Origin: Meghimatium bilineatum
Lineage: Eukaryota; Mollusca; Gastropoda; Stylommatophora; Philomycidae
NCBI GenBank assembly: GCA_034231615.1
Contig: CM067299.1
Span: 12,949,863-13,013,862, forward strand
Direction of reading: 5' to 3'
Length of the DNA stretch: 64,000 bases
Part shown: piece after piece, positions 1-14,500 of the stretch
Numbering within the stretch: the stretch's first letter is position 1
Layout of the letters: the number at the start of each line of letters is the position of its first letter
Translations under genes and position numbers: made by a program
Notes under the pieces: model-generated
Databases searched by the model: none
What the model was told of the DNA's origin: nothing
Seen by the model: only the letters and a program-made list of their open reading frames with translations

Positions 1-359
1 GAAACAAACAACCCTAGTGATTAACTGTCAAATTTAAAATATTTGTATTCACAGATTAGTTCACGAAAAACAACTTTACAAGTGAATGGACTGAGTGCAG
101 TTTCGCACAGTCAGTTAGCTAATTGACATCTAACCTACAAATTGTGTTTTGCTTTGCTTATGTAAAGTAAATTTGATTTTTATATTCAGTACAAATTGAA
201 GATGGGTTAATGGTGCCAGGGTGGCGCCTCGGTATTTTTTTGAGTAGTTTTTCATAGAGACCATTTTTAAAGATAGGTTGAATTTGACTGCCCCGGTATT
301 TTTGTGTGTTGAGACTTCTTTTTTTAGAATACGAAGCGTCTTGTCACTTTTTAAAGACT

Positions 360-1862
360 ATACCCCTGATTATATAAATATAAAATGTGGAAAGGCTGCA
401 GGATCTGACAACATAACAGCAGACTTAATAAAAACTCTAAATGATTTTGGTGTAGATACTATCACAGAACTTTGTAATGACATATAAATCAGGCCACATA
501 CCTAGAGACCTAACAACATCAATATTCATGCCACTACCTAAGAAGACCAGGGCTGTGGACTGTACAGAATATAGAACAATAAGTCTAATGAGTCATTTAA
601 CTAAAATACTCCTCAAGATAACACATGAACGAATTAAGAACAAGATAGACACGGAGGTCGGTGAAGAACAATTCGGGTTTATGAAAAACAAAGGAACCAG
701 AGAAGCTATACTGAGTATCCGACTAGTGATAGATAAATATATAGAAGTCCAATATATATATATATATATATATCATAGATTACAGCAAGGCCTTTGACAG
801 AGTCCAACATAAAAAATAATCAAATGTCTTCAAGAAATAAGCATAGATGGAAAAGACATCAGACTGATTAGAAATATATATTGGGAACAAACTGCATCAA
901 TAAGGTGTGAAAACAGCTACTCTCCATACATAGAAATAAGAAGAGGGGTAAGACAAGGATGCATTTTATCACCAAGCCTATTTAATATCTACACAGAGAA
1001 TTTATTTAAAAATATAGAAGAAATGCCAGGACTCAAGATCAATTGGAAAATAATAAACAACCTTAGATATGCAGATGACACTGTTCTTTTAGCAGAAAGT
1101 GAACATGAACTACAAAGACTAATAGACCAAGTCAATAAATCAAGTAAAGAATATGGGCTGGATATAAATATATAAAAAACAAAAAACATGATAATCAGCA
1201 TAGACACAGAATAACAAGAACTAAACATAAACATACATGGAGAGAAACTACAACAAGTAAAACAGTATCAATATCTTGGACACATAGTCACAAATGACGG
1301 CAGATGTGAAACAGAAGTTAAAAGGAGAATAGGAATGGCTAAAAGTACCTTCAATGGCATGAGGAAATTATTAATATCTAAACAAATTACAAACAAGTTA
1401 AAAATGAGAATTATAAAATGCTATATCTATTCTATATTAATGTATGGCTCAGAAACATGGACACTAAATAAACAATTAAAAGACAGAATTGATGCCTTTG
1501 AGATGTAGGTATATAGAAGAATAGGGAGAACATCATGGAAAGAGAAGAAAGCAAATAAAGAGGTCATAAAGACACTTAATATGAAGAAAGAACTACTAAG
1601 AGAAATAAAGATCAGGCAAATCAAATATTTTGGACACATTAAAAGACATGACACCTTATTGAAGACCTTACTTGAGGGTAAAGTCAAAGGGAGGCGAGCA
1701 AGAGGTAGGCAGAGATACAAGTGGGAGAGTAACATCACACGATGGACAGGTTACATCTTGCGGAATGCACCACCAAGACAAGAGACAGGGGATGTTGGAG
1801 ATCCGTTGCAGCCAACCTTCGTTGCGGAGACGGCACTTAATGATGATGATGAATCTAAATAT
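360..1862 (+). mobile_element. RTE-type LINE, degraded reverse transcriptase
   Basis: Conceptual translation, shifting frame several times, gives a non-LTR reverse transcriptase in the right domain order. It starts with a GSDNITADLIK-like fingers segment and continues with EEQFGFMKNKGTREAI, then IDYSKAFDRVQH (about 772-805, motif A), RRGVRQGCILSPSLFN (about 942-990, motif B) and YADDTVLL (about 1066-1090, motif C). The C-terminal part carries SILMYGSETWTL and the GHIKRHDTLLKTLLEGKVKGRRARGRQR linker typical of the RTE/BovB clade. A (TA)n run at about 750-772 interrupts it, and there are in-frame stops (for example near 1170 and 1506). It ends in a short TGATGATGATGA tail near 1840-1852, as RTE elements often do. 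No endonuclease domain was found upstream, so it is 5' truncated and dead. Closely similar copies lie at 14565-15335 and 28855-29425. Confidence 0.85.
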
Positions 1863-1929
1863 AATTGTCTCTGTCATTGTACACAAATAATATTTCCTGA
1901 TATATTATATTTTGATTCTCAGACATAAT

Positions 1930-2680
1930 TTTACATATTCGATTAATACAACATTTACATGCATGTCACGACTAACTAACTTGTTAATATGAAGGTTTTG
2001 AGTTTCATTTTTTTATAGTAAAAACGAAACTGAAAAGTCATATAATTCGTGACGTGAGATCAGGTAAATTGGAATTTTTCAACAAATTTTATTATAATAA
2101 TTTAAAGGAAAAAAATCACAAAAGGTATTCCGTTTACGGTCACATATTAGTAAGTAGGTTCGCTGTTAGTAATTACCAAATAATTAATGTAGTCTGTTCA
2201 ATAATGGTAATGAAAAACATGGATTAATGTTGTGAATCTGTCATTGTTCTGTGTAAAAATGCACTGATGAAAACATGAAGCATATACGTTCAGTAGTTAC
2301 GGAGAAAATAGACAATATCGGTGGACAACTATTTATGAACGCACTATAGTCCATTTGTATGCATACATTTTTAATTATAACTCATTTGTACTTAATATCT
2401 TCTGAAAACTTTTACAGAACTGACCTAACAATTTTGAACATGCAAATTTTAAATTTTTTGTTCAATACCAAATAATTTCTATTGACATTTATACAGAAAG
2501 TAACATTTTATCTTCTAATTATAGTGTATTCATTCAGGTATCTACTGTGAAAGTTGCAGCCTTGTAACTTTAACCGTTTTTTAAATATGATTTTTTTTAA
2601 TGCTACCGTCTCCTATGAGTACCTCCCCCCTTTAAAGCAATACTAACTTCATCAGGATACTGATTACATGCTTCATATTG
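1930..2680. other. AT-rich intergenic DNA, nothing recognised
   Basis: No open frame with recognisable content, no tRNA-like boxes and no tandem array. It separates the RTE LINE from the RNase H remnant. Confidence 0.5.
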
Positions 2681-2689
2681 GTTGCATCA

Positions 2690-3160
2690 TACTGTATGAT
2701 GTTACAGTACAGTCACGGTTCAAAGTTGAGGGAAGACCATTAGAGAGGAATGTGGTACTTTCGTTCAGACGACAAGCAGAATGACAATGGAGATTTTGGC
2801 AGTAACCAAAGCTTTGAAATGGGTATGCTCGCAGACTGCGACGCTTGACTGTATACTTAGTGACTCGATTGGCAACATTGTGAAAGTGCAAGCATGGTGC
2901 ATTCTGGAACAGTGGCTGGATGCGGTGAAGAATTTCTGTGTGCGGAAAGTGACTGATTTTTGTGATGGGACATGTAACTTGATGGGACTTGATTTGAAAT
3001 GTAATGTCACTAGGAAGGAGCGGTTTTCTTGGCGAGTAAGAATGATGGTCAATCAACGGCGTACTGGAGAAGTCAGTCAATGTGTAATGGTGGATACACT
3101 CTAGGAAAGATCTGAGGACATATGGACTTGTCCGGACTGCAGTGGCGATGATCCAACGAC
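2690..3160 (+). mobile_element. Remnant of a LINE RNase H domain
   Basis: The frame from about 2780 reads TMEILAVTKALKWV, then ILSDSIGNI, then EQWLDAV. This matches the order of an RNase H active-site Glu helix followed by the LSDS aspartate motif of I-clade LINEs. The PGHxGxxGNExAD motif expected next is not intact. A CPDCSGDDP-like end follows near 3130-3155. It is compared with the better-kept copies at 15335-15960 and 24000-24935, and is old and non-functional. Confidence 0.4.
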
Positions 3161-3910
3161 TAACTAACTAATTAACTAGTAACAAACCAGTTATTGACAT
3201 GCAAGCTATTGTAAGAAATAATCGAGTGTGTCATTCGTGGACACCACAAAAAACTTGAATTGCTGACCTTACAGAAGGTTGTTGTCATCAACGTTATGTA
3301 GAAAGAGTCAAGAATTAGGCAGAGACAGTCAACTTCAGCCACTCTTCTCAAAGATGACGATATGGCTGACTACGAATCAATTGTTGAAGTTTAAACTGAC
3401 TGTTGTAACTTTTGTTCTCAATATTCTCAATATATTTCTTAATTAATAATGTATTAGAACTACGCTTTTTTGTCTTCGGAACTGGGATTTTTCAAAATAT
3501 TGTGTGGTAGCTATGCCCGTGACCTTCGACAATAGTAGACCAACAAACAGGATTAAAACAGGCCTTCATACTTTATCATTTTGATTATTGCCCTGTATTT
3601 CGTTGGTCACTTTTTATATACATTGTTTCGTCTGGCGACGCCGAAATTCACGAACTTGACCGAAAACTAGGCATTAAAAAGCTTGTTCTGACTCTGCTCG
3701 TTGTTCTTCTATAGTTACAGGGTCACGCGAGAAACTGAAACCACATGGTGTGTTCATTCAGAGCATACTTCAGATTACTGGTGTGATGAAGGTCAAGGTT
3801 AATTCTTGTAAAAGCGTGCAGTCAGTCTTGCGGTACTATTATGCCAGTAGTTATAATTTAATCACATTCTAAGCTATTCCCTTTTCTAGAAGTATTGTGT
3901 TAGCTTTAGA

Positions 3911-4063
3911 ATGATCGGGTCTCTGTTTATTTGTGTTGGTCTGGCAGCTGTAGTAGCTGGAAGTATACCATTCAACGAAGCTGAGATAAACGATGAAATT
4001 GAATCAACATTTCAGTGCCACAGCAATCCAGGATTAGCTATATCTGTTGTAAGAGATGGCAAG
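3911..4063 (+). CDS. Exon 1: signal peptide and N-terminus
   Basis: Encodes residues 1-51. The ATG is followed by a hydrophobic stretch with small residues (LFICVGLAAVVAG), then a SIP junction suited to signal cleavage. The exon ends ...ISVVRDGK at a GTAAAT donor in phase 0. NPGLAISVVRDGK is the usual first strand of this fold. I chose this start because it gives the signal peptide directly and no in-frame upstream coding was seen. The donor region is partly triplicated downstream. Confidence 0.85.
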
Positions 4064-4497
4064 GTAAATTCTAATGTGTATATGCTGTAAGAGATGGCAA
4101 AGTAAACTTTAAGGTATATCTGTTGTAAGAGATGGCAAAGTAAACTTTCAAGTTACCACTTATATTGAATATTGTAAGATATTGCCTAGCATTCTTATTG
4201 ATTTCACCGTTATTCATTGTATTAAATGGTATACATTAACTCTATATATGCTTAAGGATTTTCCTCTCCTGCCGTAATTTATCAAGATAACATAAATGTT
4301 GATTTTAGCGGTTTACATGCATAACGATATTAACTAAGTAGATTTTACAGCGTCTTTACTGAGATAAAGAGTTAACGGAATAATGAAAACAGTGATGCTT
4401 ATTCAGCTTATTAACTAGGCAAGAGCGACCGGGATGTCCGTTCTGAGAGGAGAATACACCTAGGGTCGACACAACCAAAATGAATTCAGTTTATGTA

Positions 4498-4530
<33 letters not shown>

Positions 4531-7500
4531 CAAGACTACAGCTTGCATAAATTGCCACAAGTCAAAATATCGATGTCTTGCATTACAAATCCCTCTATAG
4601 CGCATTCTTTTATAACAAATTTCCCTATATAACTGTACGTTTTAAAATATCCAATTATATTTATTGTATAGTGTTTGTACTATATATAGCGAATTTCTGT
4701 TATTACATACATATTGTTTCGGTCCAGTTAATTTGTTATAATGAGATACCACTGTATTTTTAAAAATACAAAAGTATTATTAAGTTATAAACATTTAGAC
4801 AGTATATATATAATTTAGGATTATCACATTTATAGTGTTATCAGATGTAAGCTATATGTTCTAACAATGTTCTAAAGTCGTGGTGACAGGATTACCTGAA
4901 TTACAATCTCTAGTATTTTTATAGTTAAAACTGATATAACCATTATGGACTAACGTCCGCTGTTAATAGAAATGCCTCACCATAATATGCCCTCACTGCA
5001 GCAAAAAATCTTAAATCCAAAAAGCGAAACTTGGAACAAGGTAATGAAGTCTTACGAATCATATAAAGCACATATAATAACACGCACAAATCGACGTTTC
5101 GATCAAAAGGCTTTATTAAAGAACACATTCACAACACAAAACGACGAGTAAGAACAGCGATATTGACTTTCACATTCACATGGAAGAGCTAATTATAATA
5201 ACATTTGTGTTATGATGTTTCTTACTCCGGTGATATTGGCAGACTGAGGATGGGTGCTAGGACCCCGCGTATGTATGAGTGACACCCCTTTCTATATTTA
5301 GCTCTGCCATGTGAATGTCAACAGTACCGATCTTCCTTTTTTTCTTTTTTTTTTTGGTGAATGTGTTCTTCATAAAGGCATGTGATCGAAACGTCGATTG
5401 GTGTGTTTTATTATATGTGTTTCCATTGATTAGCAAAACTTCATTACCTTGTTTCAAGTTTTAAATGACCATAAAAGGTACAATAAGAAAAACAATAATG
5501 CTAACTATCTCCAATAATAATACTGTATTTAACTAGTACAGCAAGACCTTTACTCACTGGCACAATTTGAAGAATATTCTAGAACAATGTTAGAAAGTAT
5601 GATTTGCGGCCATGTGTCTAAAATGTTACAAATTATCTAAAAATGTTAACAATTGTATTGTTCGTTTTATTCATGAGCTTTCCAAATTGTATGTTTACAA
5701 TGTGTGCCTGTTTGAAAGTCTTTGTGACGTGTCATTTGCAGAACCAAGAGCTCTCTATCACTCTGATAAAGTCTCTTGGTTCTGTACAAACTATCCTACT
5801 TCTTCCAGAGTCATAACAACATTTTTTATAAAAATATTTTGTTCCCATCGTAGTCATGTCCTGAGTCTTGTTCTCTTTCCCGGAATAATAACAATAAGGT
5901 AGAGTAAGCAACTTTCCGTCTTTCCAGACGATAGTGTTATTGTTGAAATATAACGAAATAAATATACGAAATATAATCCACAATCCATTGCCATGATAGA
6001 TGTGACTCACAAGACCAATGTGAACCACAAAAAAATCTTCCACAGTGTGAACAAGGAAATAGTCATACTTGTATCATCGTGTGTTATTGTTTCTTTTTAG
6101 ACGTGCATCCTTTGAACTATCTATCACTTGTCTTTATACCATTCCTGAGCTCTCTCCTCCATACACGACAACCCATGGCATCCTGTTCCCATAATTTTGT
6201 ATCAATGCCGTTATCAAGCATACCGCGTTTGCAAACATCTTTGTACCGAAGTAGAGGCCTGCCCTGAGATCTTTTCCCAGGCTGTAATTCTTCATAAAGT
6301 AGATACGTCGGTATTATACCATCTTCCATCCTCATAGTGTATGCCCCAGCCACCAGAGTCTGAGCAGACTGAGCTTAGAAATAAAATCTGGTATTGCCTA
6401 TTCTTTCCAATAACTCAGTGTTAATGACGTTGTCCTGCCACCTAATTCCAGGAATTCTTCCGCGTGGCTTCCTTTAATTACGCCAATTGACAATGACTTA
6501 TAATCCGCAATTGTCATCTGCTGATTTGATTCTCAGGCTTATTAAAGCTAATGATGGGGTATACCTCACCATAGCACAATGCCCGGACTGAATAATAGAG
6601 ATCATGTGTTTCCCATGTAGCACGATTCCTCGCTCTGCGTGCCACTATCCCTCGCTCTGTGTGCCACGATCCCTCGCTTGGTGTGCCACGATCCCTCACT
6701 CTGCGTGCCACGATCCTTTGCTCTGCGCTTCTTGCTAATTCCAAAGGAAAGATAATACAAATATACTTACGACAAGACAAAAATAACAATAATAAACAAA
6801 TAATAGTAGTTCGGGTCATAGATACGTCTTAGATAAAAAAAAGACGAGGGGTTTACCTAAAAATCTAAGATTCTGTCGTTTTTTAATGCCAATTTTGGAA
6901 TAGCATTAAGGGAGTGGGTGTGTACCATTTATTTGGCGGGTTTCCCAATTCTTAATTTCGTGTTCCGATTACCTACGTTTTTTTAACCACAACCCTTCCC
7001 CTTAATCTACGGGACCTATACTTGTAGTGGTTTGTGTTAGAAACAGTAGTAGTAAGAATGATACAATTTTAAAGAAGTGGTTTCCTTGACATACCATTGT
7101 TACTGACGGGAATTTTGAAGATGTATTTGCGATTTTTTTATTTATAGCATGTAGGCATGCTTCATTGACGAATTTGTGTATATTTTTGTAAAAATATATA
7201 TTTTTATGTTGATCTATATAAGAATTTTAATGCACCCTCGTTCAATTTCCATTTGTGATTTGATCTATTTCTTATTCCTGTGATACTGACAGAATAGTGA
7301 TGATAGAACACCGAGAAAGTATAAGTTTGGCCATGACTTGTCTTCGGCATAAAGCCCGGTCTACGGAAAATGTAAACATGAAAGGCAGATTTTAATTATT
7401 TTGTGCAGTTCGTTGGTTAACCTTGGTTAATTTTGGAATGTGACTACTAGTATATAAATAGTGACCAACGAGAAATCATGACAATAATGAAAAACGGAAC

Positions 7501-9150
7501 GAATTAAGTCCTAATTAATTCTGTACGAAGGTCTTCTATATTGACGAGGGGCTCAGTTTGGCACTCTTATTCTCTGCCCTATACCATGAGGTGGAGGTTT
7601 ACTTTAAACTCCAGGACTCAATGTACCCGTTTGGTACAATGCTAGGATCTGGGCATTCTTCTAGTTCAGAGGGAACTTTTCCATGACTTTTATATGATCT
7701 CAAGGTGTGCTTATATGATCTTAAGTGTCGATTCCACGCCAGTATTTCAGGCATGAGTCTTCAACAGACTTCATCACTGCTGAGATTACAGGGTTGAGGA
7801 ATCCAACAGAGTACGAACATAGCATTTTCGAAGTTTCCAGGTGCCATTATTCTTTGAATACCTTATTCCTATAAATATTGCATTTAGCCTAATACATTTT
7901 TACCCGAACATGGGCTTATCGGCCCAAACCTTTCCGATCAATCAATGATTATGTTAATAAAGCAATGTCCGTACGTGGTTTCTCAACGGCAGCAATATCT
8001 TTAGTTTAAAATTTGATCACTCTACTATGTTTTCTTCTTCTTCTTCTGCGTTCGTTCTCAAACACTTGCTGATTAGCAGGAAGTAATCCGGACAACGTAA
8101 TGTGTTGTGTCATGGTTTACACCTTTTCTGCGATATTTTCCCCTTTGTGCCTGACACATACGACTTCAGCATGTTTGTGTTTTATTTTAAATGTTCCCAA
8201 TATAATTTTTTTGTGTTCGTTGTCTAACTCCCACAGGATCTCTCTTCTTTCAGGAAAATTGTCCTACTAGATTTCCAGCAAGATGTAGTCCAGAGAAAGG
8301 AATTGCGTTGTGTCGATGTTTTATTTGCGCCAATGACTCCAACTTCATTTGCGTCCAACTTCAGCGGTAATATTATTATAAACAAACAGATTAGAACTTT
8401 GTATATTCTAGTCAGCTTTCCGTTCGCCTACGCTCTTTCCTATCATGCGCTTATCCTATCATGTGCTTATTTTATCTTGAAAAGAATGTTCGGAAAATAT
8501 GCTAGAACAAAGTTTTCTCCAGTCACCTATTTATTCTATCGATCTATTCGCTAAACCCTTTATTGCCGTTCAACGTCAGGGGTAGAAGAGTTCTCTGGAG
8601 ATGACCCTCGTGTGTGCTGAGTATATTGTGGAATTTACTCACCTCTTTTATTTCGGTGGTCCGTCGTTTTCGTGGTCGGCCTCTAGGTCTGCCTTCACGG
8701 TATCCGTGTAGCATAGATTGATGTGGTATGCTGTCTGGTGGTAGTCTGTCGATGTGTACAAACCATTTGATCTGTTGGCTCTTAATATATTCCAAGATTG
8801 GGGCGATGTCAGTTCTCTGCTTAATGTTTCATTTCTCACTCTGTCTTTTAGCGATATTCCTAGGATTATGCTTAAGTACTATGCTATTTCAGCTGTCACA
8901 AGTTTACATTTGTCCTGTGTTGTCGTTGTCCATGTTTGGCTTTGGTAGCACAGCTTTGCATAATAATCGTATTGAATAGTGTTATCTTGGTGTTTAAATC
9001 TACATTTTTGTTTCTGAAAATTGGTGTCATTTGTCATAGGGCTTGGTATGCTTTACCACATCTATTGTGTATTTCTTTACTGCTCTTGTCGATTGTTGTT
9101 ATATTGCTTCCTAGGAATGTGAACTCTGTCACTTCTTTAATTCTGTCGTT

Positions 9151-9231
<81 letters not shown>

Positions 9232-11463
9232 GGTGTTTCTTTCTGTTCTTCTTATCTTCATTACCTCGGTCTTTTCTATGTTTATTTTCATGTTAAAGGT
9301 TTAGCATGTTTGATGTAATCTGTCTTCTGAGAACTCTTCATTGTTTCCTACGAGTGATATTACTTAGTACTAGTTCTACACTGTCGGGTCGCTAAGCCAG
9401 TCACAGTGTCGTTTCAGTGACTCTAAATGGTTAACCCGTGTTCTAATCTATCGCATTCAGAAAAAAAACACATAATCCATCTAGGAAACACTGAAACACA
9501 GAAACTTTGCGTTCTTTTCGGCAAGCAGAGTCATCTCCCGCCATTGACCGGAAGCACTCTCTAGTCACCTGTTAAAAATGCCGTCGCTATAATCTCTGGA
9601 TGAGTGGTTGAATCGATATTTAAAGTGTCAGCTGCTGTTACTTTCTACATATTCAATATTATGTTTGATATGATTTTGGGATAAGCACGAACTTCAATAC
9701 TACATTTCACCAAAATGCAACCCCAAGGATGTGCATTTTCTATTTGGTTAGTTTTCTGACAGAATTTCAGCCCATATATTTGATATGATAACATCCGTAA
9801 AAATAAAAAAAAGCTTTCTAAGAATGACTCATTTGAAGACTTCCTTGATTGTCATTGGCTGTCACACAAAGTATAATTATAGTGAGCAAATGAAAATCAG
9901 TGGAATAATTAAATGAGTCATTAAGAATGCTAGATTTCCCATTAGACAGGTTATATATTGTCGACGGTCATGTAACAACTCTGGATGAAATTATTTATAC
10001 ATTTTTTCCGCGTGTCAAAATCTAGACTTCCCCAAGCTTAAATCAAATTTCCATATCACACGCTGTCGAATTAAGTAAGAACTGCCTCACGCGCTACGCT
10101 ATGTTTATAATAAACATAAATATAGGGAGAAACATATGGACTGCTGTAAGGCTGCTAGGACACTGAACTCTTGTAGGTCAGCTATTCGGCGTTTGTTACA
10201 GACGCACGCAATAAAATTCGCATTTGCAAACGTTCTATCTATCTATTTGCTAAACCCTTTGTTGCCTTTCAGCGTCAGGGGTAGAAGAGTTTTCAACACA
10301 TAATTTCATTAGCCAATGTTCAGTCAGATTGTATCTTCTTTCCTATTACACAATCTCTTTTCTGTTCGTCCCGTAAAAGACTTCCCACGATATCAATGTT
10401 TCCTAACGTACAAGAAAACAGACACCCCAACTAGGGGTCGGTTTTTATCAAAACCGGTATTTTCGATAATTAAGTTTACAAGATCCGAGATCAAGATATT
10501 TTCGATATTGAAGTTTACAAGATCCGAGATCAAGATATTTTCGATATTGAAGTTTACAAGATCCGAGATCAAGATATTTTCGATATTGAGCGAAATTTTG
10601 AGCGTAAATGGTTACAAATTTAACCTGATCACGAGAACACTTGCTCAGACTCGAGATTTAGGTTATCCTTTTCAAGGTCCTACATTTCTTTCAATCAACC
10701 TCGAGGGAACATTAATGATTATAACAATAAATATGATATAAATGTGATCCAGGCCATGTAAAAGATGGATCACAGAAATCAAAGAAGCCACAGGAACAAG
10801 CTTACAAACAGTACACAAGAAGGCCATCTCCAGAGAACTCTTCCACCCATGACACCGCAAGGCAAACAAGGGCACAGCTTATAGATAGATATATAGAGGA
10901 ATATTCTCGACAAATATCTAACGGTTTGAAACGTTGAAAATGTCTTATGTATTGTCATTTGTATTTGTTTCGTTATTACTAGTCATACGCTTTGAACAAA
11001 TCATGATTGACTCGCATATATAGTTAACTTCCGGTAACAGGGCGCGCCATAACAACTGTATTTTTTGTGGCCATTTCATTGTGGGAGTTTCGGAGAGGAA
11101 TTGGACACCACTTCATTAAAACAAGTCCACTTAATTGTCATTTTAAGAAATTAAGTTCGTGGACTCCGGTGATGCGGACACGTGATGAGACGTTCTTTTA
11201 TGACAAGAGGTATACAAAAGTGCGGTGGAAGAAGACACGGTGGCTAGAAGAAGATATGGTTGGATAACATCAAGGGCTTGACAGGGTGTGAAGTTTCCAG
11301 GCCATCAGGATGGTAGAGGATGGAGATGCGTGGCTATCTTTCTGTATCAAATGTCTCAAAGGGACACTCCTACAACACTGAAAGGTTGAGGATTTTATTA
11401 TTATTATTATTATTATATTATAATTATTATAATAATAATTATAATTAGAATTATTATTATTAA

Positions 11464-11533
<70 letters not shown>

Positions 11534-14500
11534 GCGGAAACAATATTGTAATTCGATTTTCCTGTAGACGGACGGGGTTTTACTATTTTAAAAAAAAATA
11601 CGGACTTGTTAGAGAAACTGCTTAATTTTCACCAGTTGTATCTTCCATCTGTGTGGTGGCGTGGTATAACGTCCGCTTATGTGTCGGCGAAGTACAGAGT
11701 CCGACTATGTGGCGGAAAGGTAAAGAGTCAGACTATGTGGCGGTGAGGTACAGAGTCTGGCTATGTGGTAATGAAGTACAGGGTTCGGCTGTATGGTTGA
11801 GTTACAAGGACGTCTCTGGAAAGGCTAAGTTACCGAGTTAAAATCCTACGATTGTGCGTCCATTCCTGACCGTTCAGAGAGCAGTGACAAACTAAACTAC
11901 TAACCCTATTTGCTTAGGAAATCACTACAGTCAAAAATTGTTGGGTTGATGGCTACGTCCTGAACAAGATATGCTACCTATTTTGTAACAAAAGTAGGGT
12001 TAAAATCTTCACAATTTTAGAGTCATAACTATCAAACTGTATGTTCTAAAACAAACTGTGAGTTGAACCTCACAACCCTCCCTCCCCCCTTCCTTTTCCC
12101 CCAAGTCTAATGGCTTGATTTAAAGGACATGACTCATTGAACAGATGCTTTCTATTTTCAACGCCAACAGTGTCAGGACATTTTCACAAATTTTGAAATG
12201 ATTTGTTTAAAATTATTCAGTGTACTTGAGGAACAGTTTCATTGTGAATGTATTTATATTGAATCTTTATTTATGTGTCTCTACAGGTACTTCTATCAAG
12301 AGGATACGGTGTCTCAGACATGTCTAAAAAGACCCCTGTAACCAATAGCACGTTGTTTGGGATTGCATCTTTATCGAAAGCCTTTGCGGCTACACTTCTG
12401 GTCAAGCTGCTTCATGAGAACACAAAGTAGGTCACATATTTGTGAGGGATTATGAAGATAACGAAAATAAGTATAAAGGTTCTTTCCATTAATGCGTGCC
12501 TACCATCTTAATTTTCATTTGATTATTTCCTTTGTCTGGATTTATCAATTTGTTTATCTATGTTCATTAATTTAAATATTAATTTATTTAGGACTGTTGT
12601 ATGGGTGGTTAGGAGAGTTGTACGGGTATCAACACACTGGGATTAGGAAGGGGATCAGAATGAACGAATGCTAAGTTTTAAATAAATACGCGGTGTCTGA
12701 TATACATAGACAAGGGAAATAATCCCAAAAAATAAATTGTTAGGCACGCATTCATGGAAAGAACCAGTATAAATGTACCAGTATTAATAAACAAAGAGTA
12801 AATGAAGAATACCATATAGAAGTATCGAGTGTTCAGAAATAAAGAAAATACATACAGCAAACATAATTTGAATTAGGTCCGGTCAGATGCCACAAACTCG
12901 CACCAGAACTTGAGCTAACAAGTTTTCCGTCTTTGGTCACTTCGTATTCCTCTCTATAGAGGAATTATAGATTATGTTATGTTTATAAATATTGGAAACA
13001 TTTATACTTATTTCCGTTTATTTCGATATGTTCCTCGTGTTATACCAGCCCCCGCATTTACAGCGCATCGATTTGTTAAGTAAAATGTACTTTTTATAGT
13101 TAGGTACGCTCCTGTCAACCGCGGATGTTAGTCCAAATTTCAGAGATTTTTACTATAAAAATATAGTGAGGCGTCGGTAATTCCGTTACCATGACTTTCG
13201 GACATTTTAATAAGTTTTGATTATGTGGAGTCTCTATTAAATACTGTTATATTGACTCATTGAGTATCATCTTTCTAAAGAGACACTATTTGACTTTTCA
13301 CGTAATTTTCATTATTCACTTTCTGCATACTTTGTGTCGACAACCAATGAAAATCACGGGATGTCAAATAGCGTCATTTAAGAAGGATGATTTCTGATGA
13401 ATTCACGGGACTGTTTGACATAGGACTCAGATTATTTAACTGACAGCATGAATGTTATTTCCCTTATGAGTACGCTCAAACTACTTTACTGTTATTTTTG
13501 TCTGGGAAATAATTACATGTATAACTAAATAAATACTATGTAAAAACAATTAATTATGTTGTATAAATACTTACTGATTGCGATAATTAAGTAATGACAA
13601 AAATTTGCTAGTGAACTGGTTTCTTGTCTGGGTGATTCAATGTTCATTTTCCATTTCAACTGGAGATATTTTTTAATCACCAACGGATCTTAAGTCGACC
13701 CAGCTTATAGACTGGGTCGACCTAGAAGTATTCTGAGAAAGTAAAGATGGCAACCTTGATACTGAACGTTTCACCTCCAGGTATGCCATTTGTCAATGAA
13801 GATACTGACCAAACAACGTATATTCCCCAATATGCCCGAATGGCGTGGAAAAGGGAAAACTTTTTTTTTACTTAGGCCCCTATTACTCTATGGCCAGCAA
13901 ACCTGGAAAATGACACACAAACACACAACATTAAGCATAAACTACATACATTTGTGACTAACTTCTTAGGCATAAATTACATACATGTGTGACTAATTGC
14001 TTAAGCATAAACTACATACATTTGTGACTAACTGCTTAAGCATAAACTACATACATTTGTGACTAACTACTTAAGCATAAATTACATACATTTGTGACTA
14101 ACTGCTTAATGACGAAAACTAAATATCTGCTGTTGGTGAATGGAAAAAAAAGCCGGACCTAACATCATATTTCACAATATGTCCCAATGGCTTGTAAATA
14201 GGAAAAAGTTACTTTGATTAATTCACATACAATTACGAATAAGGCAGACAGTGTATTGCCGAGGCCCGAAAGAAAGGAACACAGAATTGCATCACTGTGA
14301 ACTGACATGCGTGTCCTAGTAAGAGACAACTTACTTCAGACCAGAGACACTCATTACACAATAATGTCAATGACATAAAGGGAGAAGAATGAAGCACGGC
14401 TTGTCATGGATGGCGGAAACTGAAACAAAATGGATAGGGAACCTACCTTTTCGACCTTACCAACATGAAAATAATAGAGCTCAGAGCTCATTACAAAGAC

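Noticed and set aside
4499..4530. Purine tract as a regulatory element
   Set aside because: A plain (GA)n microsatellite in an intron; nothing else supports a regulatory role.
10316..10741. 141-codon plus-strand frame
   Set aside because: Largely the 39-bp tandem repeat and flanking random sequence; no motif.
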